Source of the DNA: Allomuricauda sp.
Lineage (GTDB): Bacteria > Bacteroidota > Bacteroidia > Flavobacteriales > Flavobacteriaceae
Assembly: GCA_003712125.1 (NCBI GenBank)
Contig: RHLF01000002.1
Location: 124,001 to 188,000, forward strand
DNA: 64,000 nucleotides
Reading direction: 5' to 3'
Shown here: positions 51,597 to 60,893 of the stretch, one piece after another
How the letters are laid out: the number at the start of each line of letters is the position of its first letter
How positions within the stretch are numbered: position 1 is the stretch's first letter
Notes under the pieces: generated by a model
Seen by the model: only the letters and a program-made list of their open reading frames with translations
Databases searched by the model: none
What the model was told of the DNA's origin: nothing
Program-made: the position numbers and the translations under genes

Positions 51597-52685
51597 ATGG
51601 AAAGAAAGTACTTCGGGGCATTTTTGGCAGTCTGTTTTATGGCCTTGCCAAACTTTTCCAACGCACAAAATTTAATAGTTGACGGCAGTTTTGAGGAGTA
51701 CAACAGTTGCCCCTCAAAAACGTCAAGTTTCCACCACTATTTTGACCATATTTCGGCACCGACAACAAGCTCAGGTGATTATTTCAATACCTGCGGTAGT
51801 TCTGATTACAGTGTGCCAGGAAATTTTAAGGGTGAACAAGAAGCCGCAGAAGGTGACGGCTATGTGGGTATCTATTTGTATGCTTTGAACGATTATCGTG
51901 AATATGTTCAATTGAATACCGCCCAAACCTTGAAACAAGGCTATCCTTATAAGGTTCGAATCAGAGTTAGTCTTGCTGACCATTCAGCACTGGCTTTGAA
52001 AAACATGTCCCTGGTACTGGGCAATCGCAAAATCGTTCGACCTAGTAGCAGTGCATTGTCATACGCCAAACTTGATTTGATGCAGGGTTTTGATTTCTAT
52101 CGAGTGAATCTTACTGCAGATGGATCGTTGGGCGAAAAAGATGGCTGGGTTACCCTAAGTGCAGAGTTCGTGGCCAAAGGTTTTGAAAACCATATGATTC
52201 TGGGAAATTTTCAGAATAACGTTGATACCCAATTGTTAGCTACTTCCAAACAAAGGGAGACCGGTGATTTTTCCTATTATTATTTTGATGACGTTTCATT
52301 GACCGAACTTCCCATCACCCAATACGATAGTGATAAAATTTATGTGCTCGAACGAAATCCGTATGAGCCAAAAGGTTATAAGCTTGACGCTTCGGCAATG
52401 GCCAGTGTTGAAAAGATATTTGATTACTTGAAGAGAAATAGTGAGGTTCAGTTGAAGATTACCGGACATTCAAATGACGCGGGAACCCCTGAATATAACA
52501 AGTTTGTATCCTCCTTGCGAGCACGAGCGGTTGCGTTGTATCTAAAAAAATTAGGTATAGACGAAAGCCGAATTGTTTGGGAAGGATTGGGCGAGTCAAG
52601 ACCGCTCAAGAATGGAAAAATAAAACAAAGTCACCTCGCAAACAGTCGCGTAGAGTTCGTGATGACCGAGTTTGATGACAACTAA
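51597..52685 (+). CDS. OmpA-tailed secreted protein (paralogue of the 49397 gene)
   Basis: A 362-residue protein of the same build and length as its neighbour at 49397. Signal peptide (to about residue 24), N-terminal domain starting NLIVDGSFEEYNSCPS with DYFNTCGS and YALNDYREYVQL, and a C-terminal OmpA domain (about 255-362, ITGHSNDAGTPEYNKF, ending RVEFVMTEF). The peptidoglycan-binding motif is changed from GHTDAxG to GHSNDAG, replacing the conserved Asp region, so peptidoglycan binding may be altered. A terminator follows at 52714. Confidence 0.88.
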   Translation: MERKYFGAFLAVCFMALPNFSNAQNLIVDGSFEEYNSCPSKTSSFHHYFDHISAPTTSSGDYFNTCGSSDYSVPGNFKGEQEAAEGDGYVGIYLYALNDYREYVQLNTAQTLKQGYPYKVRIRVSLADHSALALKNMSLVLGNRKIVRPSSSALSYAKLDLMQGFDFYRVNLTADGSLGEKDGWVTLSAEFVAKGFENHMILGNFQNNVDTQLLATSKQRETGDFSYYYFDDVSLTELPITQYDSDKIYVLERNPYEPKGYKLDASAMASVEKIFDYLKRNSEVQLKITGHSNDAGTPEYNKFVSSLRARAVALYLKKLGIDESRIVWEGLGESRPLKNGKIKQSHLANSRVEFVMTEFDDN

Positions 52686-52713
52686 ACACAAGAAACCTAA
52701 TCATTTTCAGGAG

Positions 52714-52743
52714 CCCTAAAAGCTATGTTTTTAGGGTTTTTTT
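52714..52743 (+). terminator. Rho-independent terminator after the second OmpA gene
   Basis: CCCTAAAA pairs with TTTTAGGG around a seven-base loop, followed by seven T. Confidence 0.8.
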
Positions 52744-52773
52744 ATTTCCTATTTTTGAAGAAATACTTTCTTA

Positions 52774-54597
52774 ATGGGAAAAAAGGTTCACTGCTATTTC
52801 ATCCTCTTTTTCGTTTTCATTTACGGGTGTGTGGAGAAAGAAACGACCGCAGAAAATAGCGAGGATAGTAGCGTATTGTTTGCGGATTATCAGCAATTCA
52901 AATTGGGTATTAATCCCATTGAAGCGACCAAGGGTGGATACTCCGCATATAACGATACCATAGCAAATTATGTTTCCGAAAGCTATCAAAACCATCTTTT
53001 AAATCAGTATGATTCTTTTTTAAACCGCATAGAGCGGGTTGATGTGAATGCCTTGAGCGCCACTCAGCAATTGGCGCTGGAGGTAATGCAGTGGGACTGC
53101 CAAATTAAAAAAGAAGGCTTGCAACAACCGTTGGTTGTTGTGACATCGCCCATATACAATTTACCCACACTAGAACTTTTCCCTTTAGGTCAAATACAGT
53201 CCCTTCATCTGTTTGTTGCACAATTGGCCGGTGGAACGAGCATACATCCATTTGAAACGGTCAAGGATTATGAAGATTGGTTAGAACGCGTTGAAGACTA
53301 TCTAACCTTCCTAGATACCAGCATGGCTAAAATGAAAGAAGGTTTGGCAAGTGATTTGGTGTTGCCCAAGGCATTGATTGAGAAGATGATACCCCAATTG
53401 CATGACTTTGCTGATAGCTCGGTAGACGAACATTTGTTTTTTAAACCAATTCTCCGGCTACCCGAATCGATAACCAGAGAAGAGGCACAAAGGCTGCGGC
53501 AAGCGTATAGTGCGCTGATTGCGGAAAAAGTCATTCCCAAATACCAAGAATTGAGATCTTTTTTAGAACAAGAGTATATCTCAAAAGGAAGAAGTACCGC
53601 CGGAATTGGAGTATTGCCAGGAGGTTCGGAAACCTATGCGTACTTGGTAAGATTGCACACTTCAACGCTTATGACCCCAGAAGAAATACATGAATTGGGC
53701 AAAAGCGAAGTGCTGCGTATTCGGGCGGAAATGGAAAAGGCAAAAAATCAAATTGGTTTTAAGGGTGATTTAAAGGCCTTTTTTGCGTACATCAGAAACA
53801 ATGGGAAGTTAATGCCCTATTCCGAACCCGAACAGGTCCTAAGTCATTTTAAAAATATTGAGGACAAGATTCAGAAGCGGCTTGATTCCATTTTTGAATT
53901 ACGACCCAAAGCAGGTTTTGAAGTAAAACGGACGGAAGCATTTCGGGAGGCTTCTGCCAGTGCTGAATATGTTCCGGGATCAAAGGATGCCACCAGACCA
54001 GGGACCTTCTATGTACCCATTCCCGATGTCGAAAAATTTAATGTGTTGACCAGTGAGGCTTTATTTTTACACGAGGCCATTCCGGGGCACCATTTTCAGT
54101 TGTCGCTCCAGCAAGAGAATGCAGAGCTGCCTGAATTTTTGCATCCTGAAAGTTTAGGGGTTTTTGTGGAAGGTTGGGCTTTGTATGCCGAATCGCTGGG
54201 CAAGGAACTAGGTCTTTATGACGACCCCTACCAATATTTTGGCATGTTGAGTATGGAAATGCACCGTGCCATTCGTTTGGTTGTGGATACGGGCATGCAC
54301 GCCCTCGGATGGACACGAGAAGAGGCAATTCAATATTCTTTGGATAATGAGGCGGACTCCATGGAAGGCATAACCGCCGAAATCGAACGCTATATGGCGA
54401 CTCCAGGGCAGGCACTCTCTTACAAAGTGGGTCAATTGAAAATACGAGAATTGCGTACCAAGGCAGAAAATGCCCTTGGTGAATCCTTTGAAATACGTGA
54501 GTTCCATAACCAAGTCTTAAACTCAGGAAGCTTGCCCCTGACCTTATTAGAAAAAAAGATTAATCATTGGATTAAAAAATCCCAGAAAAAATCATAA
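52774..54597 (+). CDS. DUF885 family peptidase lipoprotein
   Basis: A 607-residue lipoprotein (lipobox FIYGC, Cys19) of the DUF885 family, related to gluzincin-type metallopeptidases. The zinc motif is LHEAIPGHHFQ (about 428-438), followed by EGWALYAESLGKELGLY (about 464-480), with a downstream EITAEIERYMATPGQAL motif. Its family is inferred to cleave peptides at the cell surface. The amidohydrolase gene begins four bases after the stop, suggesting an operon for degrading peptide-like or amide substrates. Confidence 0.9.
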   Translation: MGKKVHCYFILFFVFIYGCVEKETTAENSEDSSVLFADYQQFKLGINPIEATKGGYSAYNDTIANYVSESYQNHLLNQYDSFLNRIERVDVNALSATQQLALEVMQWDCQIKKEGLQQPLVVVTSPIYNLPTLELFPLGQIQSLHLFVAQLAGGTSIHPFETVKDYEDWLERVEDYLTFLDTSMAKMKEGLASDLVLPKALIEKMIPQLHDFADSSVDEHLFFKPILRLPESITREEAQRLRQAYSALIAEKVIPKYQELRSFLEQEYISKGRSTAGIGVLPGGSETYAYLVRLHTSTLMTPEEIHELGKSEVLRIRAEMEKAKNQIGFKGDLKAFFAYIRNNGKLMPYSEPEQVLSHFKNIEDKIQKRLDSIFELRPKAGFEVKRTEAFREASASAEYVPGSKDATRPGTFYVPIPDVEKFNVLTSEALFLHEAIPGHHFQLSLQQENAELPEFLHPESLGVFVEGWALYAESLGKELGLYDDPYQYFGMLSMEMHRAIRLVVDTGMHALGWTREEAIQYSLDNEADSMEGITAEIERYMATPGQALSYKVGQLKIRELRTKAENALGESFEIREFHNQVLNSGSLPLTLLEKKINHWIKKSQKKS

Positions 54598-54600
54598 ACC

Positions 54601-56226
54601 ATGATAAAAAAAATGTTGTTTTTAAGTTGCCTCATTGGTGCAATCGGCTGTGAAACGAAACAGCAGGTAGATTATATTGTTTACAACGCAAACGTCTACA
54701 CGGTTGACAGTACGTTTGCACAAACTACCGGTTTTGCCGTAGCCGATGGAAAATTCGTCGCCCTGGGCGCTTCAGATGAATTGCTCAAGACGTACGAACC
54801 CAAGGAAAAGATTGATGCGGAAGGGAAAACCATCATCCCCGGACTCATCGATGCCCATTGTCATTTTTATGGCTTAGGATTGACCCAACAGGTCGTCAAC
54901 CTCAGGGGAACCAAAAGTTACCAGGAGGTTTTGGACAAGGTGCGCGCCTTTCAAGAAGAACGGCCTTCGAACTTCATATTGGGCAGGGGCTGGGATCAAA
55001 ATGATTGGGAGGAGAAAGTTTTTCCGACCAAAGCTGCGCTAGATCAACTTTTTCCCGATATACCGGTGGCTTTAGAACGTGTTGATGGCCATGCATATCT
55101 CGTGAATCAAAAAGCCCTAGATCTTGCCGGTATAACTGGTGATACAAAGGTCAGCGGTGGGGAAGTAGTTGTTGATGTCCAAGGCAAGCCCACAGGTGTC
55201 TTGGTCGACACCCCGATGGCCCTTGTTGATGCGGTCATGCCGCGGCCCAGTTTGGCCACCCAAATTCAAGCCTTGAAGGATGCAGAAGAGATTTGTTTTG
55301 ATTATGGGCTTACAACCGTTGACGATGCCGGTCTCAATCGTTCTACCATTGAGTTGATAGATAGTTTACACCAGACCGGTGACCTCAGTATTCGAATGTA
55401 TGCAATGGTTAGCAACAATGAGGAAAATTTGGATTATTACCTGAATAAGGGAATTGTTAAGACGGATCGATTGAATGTTCGGTCAGTCAAAGTTTATGGA
55501 GATGGGGCATTGGGTTCTCGTGGGGCCGCCTTAAAATCGCCCTATACCGACCAACCGGATCATTTCGGGGCCATGATTACCCCGACCAATGAAATGGCAG
55601 CCTTGGCAAAGCGTATTGCGGCTTCAGCATACCAAATGAATACACACGCTATTGGCGACTCAGCAAATGTTGTGGTTTTACGGGCGTATGATAAGGCATT
55701 ACAGGGCAAACCGGACAGACGCTGGAGAGTAGAGCACGCTCAGGTCATCACGGGAGACGATTTCGATTATTTCGAAAAAGGTATCATTCCATCGGTGCAG
55801 CCCACCCATGCCACAAGCGATATGTATTGGGCGGGAGATCGATTGGGCGAGCAACGAATGCCTGGAGCCTATGCTTTTAAAACCTTGCAGGAAAAGGCGG
55901 GAATCGTTGCCTTGGGGACTGATTTTCCAGTTGAAAAAGTGAATCCTTTTTTGACTTTTTATGCGGCAGTTGCCCGTAAAGACCTCGACAACTATCCCGA
56001 AGGTGGATTTCAAATGAAAGATGCCTTATCTCGCGAAGAAACGTTGAAAGGAATGACCATATGGGCCGCTTATTCCAATTTTGAAGAACAGGAAAAAGGA
56101 AGTATTGAAATCGGAAAATTTGCCGACTTTGTGATGCTCAGCGAAAACATTATGACAATGCCAGTTGACAGTATTCCTTACCTGAAAGCCAAACAGGTTT
56201 ATGTAAATGGTGTGCAGGTAAAATAA
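54601..56226 (+). CDS. YtcJ-like metal-dependent amidohydrolase lipoprotein
   Basis: A 541-residue lipoprotein (lipobox IGAIGC, Cys17) of the amidohydrolase superfamily (amidohydrolase_3). Metal ligands: GLIDAHCHFYG (His-Cys-His, about 80-90), NTHAIGDSAN (about 346-355) and EHAQ (about 377-380). The later TDFPVE (about 440) contains the catalytic Asp. Members remove amide or imino groups; the substrate cannot be told. Co-transcribed with DUF885. Confidence 0.93.
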   Translation: MIKKMLFLSCLIGAIGCETKQQVDYIVYNANVYTVDSTFAQTTGFAVADGKFVALGASDELLKTYEPKEKIDAEGKTIIPGLIDAHCHFYGLGLTQQVVNLRGTKSYQEVLDKVRAFQEERPSNFILGRGWDQNDWEEKVFPTKAALDQLFPDIPVALERVDGHAYLVNQKALDLAGITGDTKVSGGEVVVDVQGKPTGVLVDTPMALVDAVMPRPSLATQIQALKDAEEICFDYGLTTVDDAGLNRSTIELIDSLHQTGDLSIRMYAMVSNNEENLDYYLNKGIVKTDRLNVRSVKVYGDGALGSRGAALKSPYTDQPDHFGAMITPTNEMAALAKRIAASAYQMNTHAIGDSANVVVLRAYDKALQGKPDRRWRVEHAQVITGDDFDYFEKGIIPSVQPTHATSDMYWAGDRLGEQRMPGAYAFKTLQEKAGIVALGTDFPVEKVNPFLTFYAAVARKDLDNYPEGGFQMKDALSREETLKGMTIWAAYSNFEEQEKGSIEIGKFADFVMLSENIMTMPVDSIPYLKAKQVYVNGVQVK

Positions 56227-56255
56227 AAAAAACCGGGGTAAGGCCCCGGTTTTTA
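56227..56255 (+). terminator. Rho-independent terminator after the amidohydrolase gene
   Basis: ACCGGGG pairs with CCCCGGT, flanked by A and T tracts, immediately after the stop codon. It may serve the convergent DUF2911 gene as well. Confidence 0.88.
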
Positions 56256-56273
56256 TTTTAAACATAATTTGTT

Positions 56274-56810
56274 TTACATACCCGTTGCGATCGGTACTTC
56301 GACACGTGCGGTTCCCCAACCCATGTGCAAGCTACCCTTATCGTCAAACGCCATAGAGAAGGCTTCTAAGCTTTCTGAATCTGTACTCGCTTTACCTTTG
56401 ACCCTAATGACATCGGCATTGGCGTCATAAGAATACGCTCCCCATTGGTTCAGGTTCTTATTTAGAATAATCGTCCATTCCTCTTCCCCAGGTATGGTGA
56501 ACAACGAATAGGTTCCCGCAGCGACAGCCTCACCTCCAATAGTGGCGTCTTTGTAAAAGGTGATTTCTGCAGCTTCATTGGCCCCAGTGCGCCATACTTT
56601 TCCTTCGGGAGCCAGCTCAGACAAACTTCGGTTTTTTAGCTGTGGCCTGCTGTAAATGACACGTACCGCTTTATCAGAGACCCTATAGCTGGTCGGAAAT
56701 GATGCTATATCGGCAGGACTCTTGTCCAGTCCCCCAAATTTTTGGGCAACTGCTTCAGTTGAAAAAACAAGGGTCAATGCAAAAAATGTAAGTAAGAATG
56801 CTCTTTTCAT
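56274..56810 (-). CDS. DUF2911 family secreted protein
   Basis: A 178-residue protein with a signal peptide ending VAQ (about residue 23). Motifs of DUF2911: VIYSRPQLKNRSLSEL (about 50-65), GKVWRTGANEAAEITF (about 71-86), GTYSLFTIPGEEEWTIILNK (about 98-117) and MGWGTARVEVPI. Function unknown; common in Bacteroidota. The 236 bases between it and asnB are AT-rich and hold no clear element. Confidence 0.93.
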   Translation of the reverse strand: MKRAFLLTFFALTLVFSTEAVAQKFGGLDKSPADIASFPTSYRVSDKAVRVIYSRPQLKNRSLSELAPEGKVWRTGANEAAEITFYKDATIGGEAVAAGTYSLFTIPGEEEWTIILNKNLNQWGAYSYDANADVIRVKGKASTDSESLEAFSMAFDDKGSLHMGWGTARVEVPIATGM

Positions 56811-57046
56811 AATAGTTGATTTTAAGTTTTAAAACTATGCAGTATTTCAGATGTTTTCTTTTAAAAAGTAGTTAAAATTTACTGCCTTCATTTTGTCGTT
56901 TTATAGCCCATTAATTACAGTATATATTACATATATTTCTTATTTTAATTAAAATAGTTTCAAATTATTATCATTTAAACGTTTTATGTTTTTTAATTGA
57001 AATATCAACTTCATTTTTGTAACCTAAATGTTATAAATATTTACCT

Positions 57047-58717
57047 ATGTGCGGAATTGTATGTGCTTTTGAGCTTAAGGAGGGAGTAGATGTATTACGG
57101 CCCAAATTATTGGAGATGTCCAAAAAAGTAAGGCATCGAGGTCCGGATTGGAATGGTATTTATGCCCATGAAAAGGCCATTTTGGCCCATGAGCGATTGG
57201 CCATTGTAGATCCAGCTTCGGGAAAGCAACCGCTTATCAGCGGAGATGGAAGCCTGATATTGGCTGCAAACGGAGAAATTTATAACCATAGGGAGCTACG
57301 GAAACAGTTTGAAGGCCGTTATGATTTTAAAACAAAGTCAGACTGTGAGGTAATTTTGGCCCTGTATAAGGAAAAAGGTCCTGGTTTCATTGATGAGATG
57401 AATGGCATTTTTGGTTTTGCCATATACGATACAGAAAAGGATGAATACTTTGTTGCGAGAGATCATATGGGTATCATACCCCTCTATATTGGCTGGGACA
57501 AGAACGGCACCTTTTATGTGGCCTCTGAATTAAAAGCGTTGGAAGGTGTTTGTACAAAAATTGAATTATTTCCCCCAGGCCATTACCTACACAGTTCAAA
57601 AGGCGAATTCGTGTGTTGGTACCAAAGAGATTGGATGGAATATGAGGCGGTAAAAGAAAATGAAACCAGTATTCGTGCAGTTCATGATGCCTTGGAGGCT
57701 GCTGTGAAACGACAATTGATGTCCGACGTGCCGTATGGGGTGCTGTTATCTGGTGGATTAGACTCGTCAGTAACCTCTGCATTGGCTAAGAAATTTTCTC
57801 AGATGCGCATTGAATCGAACGATACCAAAGAGGCCTGGTGGCCACAACTACATTCTTTTTCGGTAGGTTTAGAAGGTTCACCAGATTTGGCTGCGGCACA
57901 ATTGGTCGCAGACCACATTGGCACGGTACATCACGAAATTAAGTTTACGATCCAAGAGGGATTGGATGCTATTCGCGACGTGATTTACAATCTCGAAACC
58001 TACGATATTACAACAATCCGTGCCAGCACCCCCATGTACCTAATGGCTCGTGTCATTAAATCGATGGGCATAAAAATGGTGCTCTCGGGAGAAGGGGCTG
58101 ATGAGCTTTTTGGTGGGTACCTTTACTTTCACAAAGCGCCAAGCCCCAAGGATTTTCATGAAGAGACCGTTCGAAAGCTCAGCAAACTGCATATGTACGA
58201 TTGTCTGAGAGCCAATAAGTCCTTGGCTGCATGGGGTATTGAGGGTCGTGTGCCCTTTTTGGATAAGGAATTTATAGATGTGGCCATGCAAATCAATCCG
58301 AAGGATAAAATGATCAATGGGGAGCGCATGGAAAAATGGGTGGTGCGTAAGGCCTTTGAGTCGTATTTGCCTGAAAGTGTCGCATGGCGCCAAAAAGAGC
58401 AGTTTTCCGATGGTGTGGGGTACAGTTGGATCGATACCTTGAAGGAATTGGTAGAAACAGAAATATCAGATGAGCAAATGCAGCATGCGCATTACCGGTA
58501 TCCCTTACAGACCCCAACCACAAAAGAAGAGTACTACTACCGCTCTATTTTTGAGGAGCATTTCCCGTCAGATGCCGCGGCGTTAAGCGTGCCACAGGAG
58601 CCTTCAGTGGCCTGTAGCACCAAGATTGCCCTAGAATGGGATGAGGCCTTTAAAAACATGAATGATCCATCGGGAAGGGCAGTGGCGCAAGTACATGAAG
58701 ATGCCTATGAAAAATAG
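57047..58717 (+). CDS. asnB: asparagine synthase B (glutamine-hydrolysing)
   Basis: A 556-residue enzyme that makes asparagine from aspartate, glutamine and ATP. The N-terminal glutaminase has the catalytic Cys2 (MCGIVCAFE) and conserved segments KVRHRGPDWNG, AHERLAIVDP and LAANGEIYNH. The synthetase half has the ATP pyrophosphatase loop LLSGGLDSSV (about 233-242) and LSGEGADELFGGY (about 346-358). Length fits AsnB. No terminator or operon partner is clear. Confidence 0.98.
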   Translation: MCGIVCAFELKEGVDVLRPKLLEMSKKVRHRGPDWNGIYAHEKAILAHERLAIVDPASGKQPLISGDGSLILAANGEIYNHRELRKQFEGRYDFKTKSDCEVILALYKEKGPGFIDEMNGIFGFAIYDTEKDEYFVARDHMGIIPLYIGWDKNGTFYVASELKALEGVCTKIELFPPGHYLHSSKGEFVCWYQRDWMEYEAVKENETSIRAVHDALEAAVKRQLMSDVPYGVLLSGGLDSSVTSALAKKFSQMRIESNDTKEAWWPQLHSFSVGLEGSPDLAAAQLVADHIGTVHHEIKFTIQEGLDAIRDVIYNLETYDITTIRASTPMYLMARVIKSMGIKMVLSGEGADELFGGYLYFHKAPSPKDFHEETVRKLSKLHMYDCLRANKSLAAWGIEGRVPFLDKEFIDVAMQINPKDKMINGERMEKWVVRKAFESYLPESVAWRQKEQFSDGVGYSWIDTLKELVETEISDEQMQHAHYRYPLQTPTTKEEYYYRSIFEEHFPSDAAALSVPQEPSVACSTKIALEWDEAFKNMNDPSGRAVAQVHEDAYEK

Positions 58718-58831
58718 GACTTTTGACGCGACAAAAATCGATACGAAACAACCCTGGTTTTTTCCACAGATATTTGTTAATAACTTAAGGGTTAAAAGTG
58801 CTTCAAACCCCTAATTTCACTAGGGATTGGT

Positions 58832-58839
58832 TATATTTG
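58832..58839 (+). promoter_or_regulatory. -7 promoter box of gyrB
   Basis: TATATTTG matches TAnnTTTG; the ATG is 39 bases further. A -33 TTG at the usual distance was not found. Confidence 0.45.
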
Positions 58840-58878
58840 TAAGATTTGAAAATTACAAAATAACCTAGGCAAAATTTT

Positions 58879-60819
58879 ATGAGCGAAGAAGCGAAAAAAA
58901 AGCAGTATTCGGCGGATAGTATTCAGGCCCTCGAGGGCATGGAACACGTTCGAATGCGACCCTCAATGTATATTGGTGATGTAGGGACACGGGGGCTGCA
59001 CCATTTGGTCTATGAGGTGGTGGATAATTCCATTGATGAGGCCTTGGCTGGGCACTGCGATACCATCAGTGTTGCGATAAATGATGACAACTCTATTACT
59101 GTTCAAGATAACGGACGGGGTATTCCTGTAGGTCTGCATAAAAAGGAAGGCGTCTCTGCACTTGAAGTGGTAATGACCAAGATTGGTGCCGGGGGTAAGT
59201 TTGATAAAGACTCTTACAAGGTTTCCGGTGGCTTGCACGGGGTGGGTGTATCGGTTGTAAATGCACTATCCGTAAGTTTAAAGGCTACTGTGCATCGTGA
59301 TGGCAAAATATGGGAACAGGAATACGAACGTGGTAAAACCCTTTACCCCGTAAAAAGTGTTGGCACAAGCAAGGAAACGGGAACCCATGTAACTTTTAAG
59401 CCTGACCATGAAATCTTTGCCCAAACCACTGAATACAACTATGAGACGCTGGCAAACCGAATGCGTGAGCTAGCGTACTTGAACAAGGGAGTGACCATAA
59501 CCCTCACAGATAAGCGCCATAAGGATGATAAAGGTGAGTTTATGGGTGAAACCTTCCATTCTGAGGAGGGCTTGAAAGAGTTTATCCGGTTCTTGGATGA
59601 AACCCGTGAACCCTTGATTCAGAGTGTAATTTCAATGGAAGGGGAGAAAAATGGGATACCGGTTGAGGTGGCCATGGTCTACAATACCGGATTTTCTGAA
59701 AACCTGCATTCCTATGTCAATAACATCAATACCCATGAAGGTGGAACGCACCTTTCCGGATTTAGACGGGGTTTGACTTCTACATTGAAAAAATATGCCG
59801 ACAATTCGGGAATGCTTGACAAGCTGAAATTTGAGATTTCAGGGGATGATTTCCGTGAAGGTCTTACAGCAATAGTATCGGTGAAGGTTGCCGAACCTCA
59901 ATTTGAGGGTCAGACCAAGACCAAATTAGGGAATAGGGAAGTTACCTCTGCGGTAAGCCAGGCCGTTTCTGAAATGTTGACCAATTATTTGGAAGAGCAT
60001 CCTGATGACGCCAAACAAATTGTTGAAAAAGTAAAACTGGCGGCCCAAGCACGCCATGCAGCGGCCAAGGCGCGCGAAATGGTGCAGCGTAAAAACCCCA
60101 TGAGTGTGGGAGGTTTGCCAGGTAAATTATCCGATTGTTCGGAACAAGATCCTACCCAATGCGAGGTATTCTTAGTTGAGGGTGATTCCGCAGGTGGAAC
60201 AGCAAAACAGGGTCGTGACAGAAATTTCCAAGCGATTCTTCCATTGCGGGGTAAAATTCTCAATGTTGAAAAAGCCATGCAACACAAGGTTTTTGAAAAC
60301 GAGGAAATACGCAACATTTATACCGCACTGGGGGTAACCATTGGTACCGAAGAGGATAGTAAGGCATTAAACCTCGAAAAACTTCGCTATCATAAAGTGG
60401 TCATCATGTGTGATGCCGATGTTGATGGTAGTCACATAGAGACCCTTATTTTGACGTTTTTCTTCCGCTACATGCGTGAATTGATAGAGAATGGTCATGT
60501 GTATATTGCCACCCCTCCTTTATACCTTGTTAAAAAAGGAGCGAAGAAGCGCTATGCGTGGGACGACAAGGAACGTGATGAAATAATTGAAAGCATGGGA
60601 GGAGGCGCCGGAATACAGCGCTATAAAGGTCTTGGAGAGATGAATGCGGAACAATTATGGGATACCACTATGAATCCCGAATTTAGGACCTTGCGCCAGG
60701 TTACGATCGAAAATGCAACCGAATCGGATCGCATTTTTTCAATGTTAATGGGTGACGAAGTACCACCACGGCGAGAATTCATTGAGAAAAATGCCGTATA
60801 TGCGAACATTGATGTATAA
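58879..60819 (+). CDS. gyrB: DNA gyrase subunit B
   Basis: A 646-residue type II topoisomerase subunit that hydrolyses ATP and, with GyrA, introduces negative supercoils. Motifs: RPSMYIGDVGTRGLHHLVYE (about 28-47), ATP site VQDNGRGIPVG (about 76-86), GGLHGVGVSVVNALS (about 117-131), and Toprim EGDSAGGTAKQGRDR (about 433-447), with the DADVDGSHI metal motif (about 514-522). The C-terminus ends as usual (NAVYANIDV). Length matches GyrB of Bacteroidota (no insert). A terminator follows. Confidence 0.98.
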   Translation: MSEEAKKKQYSADSIQALEGMEHVRMRPSMYIGDVGTRGLHHLVYEVVDNSIDEALAGHCDTISVAINDDNSITVQDNGRGIPVGLHKKEGVSALEVVMTKIGAGGKFDKDSYKVSGGLHGVGVSVVNALSVSLKATVHRDGKIWEQEYERGKTLYPVKSVGTSKETGTHVTFKPDHEIFAQTTEYNYETLANRMRELAYLNKGVTITLTDKRHKDDKGEFMGETFHSEEGLKEFIRFLDETREPLIQSVISMEGEKNGIPVEVAMVYNTGFSENLHSYVNNINTHEGGTHLSGFRRGLTSTLKKYADNSGMLDKLKFEISGDDFREGLTAIVSVKVAEPQFEGQTKTKLGNREVTSAVSQAVSEMLTNYLEEHPDDAKQIVEKVKLAAQARHAAAKAREMVQRKNPMSVGGLPGKLSDCSEQDPTQCEVFLVEGDSAGGTAKQGRDRNFQAILPLRGKILNVEKAMQHKVFENEEIRNIYTALGVTIGTEEDSKALNLEKLRYHKVVIMCDADVDGSHIETLILTFFFRYMRELIENGHVYIATPPLYLVKKGAKKRYAWDDKERDEIIESMGGGAGIQRYKGLGEMNAEQLWDTTMNPEFRTLRQVTIENATESDRIFSMLMGDEVPPRREFIEKNAVYANIDV

Positions 60820-60838
60820 CTATCCGTGGTTTCACAAC

Positions 60839-60869
60839 AAAAACCCTGACCAAAGCGTCAGGGTTTTTT
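60839..60869 (+). terminator. Rho-independent terminator after gyrB
   Basis: AAACCCTGAC pairs with GTCAGGGTTT around a six-base loop, with a T tract after it. Confidence 0.88.
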
Positions 60870-60893
60870 AGTTTTAAGCAAAAATTTTTCGAT

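Noticed and set aside
58760-58768. TTTTCCACA, a DnaA-box-like word upstream of gyrB
   Set aside because: A single near-match, with no cluster of boxes, no dnaA gene and no AT-rich unwinding region seen nearby; not enough to call an origin.
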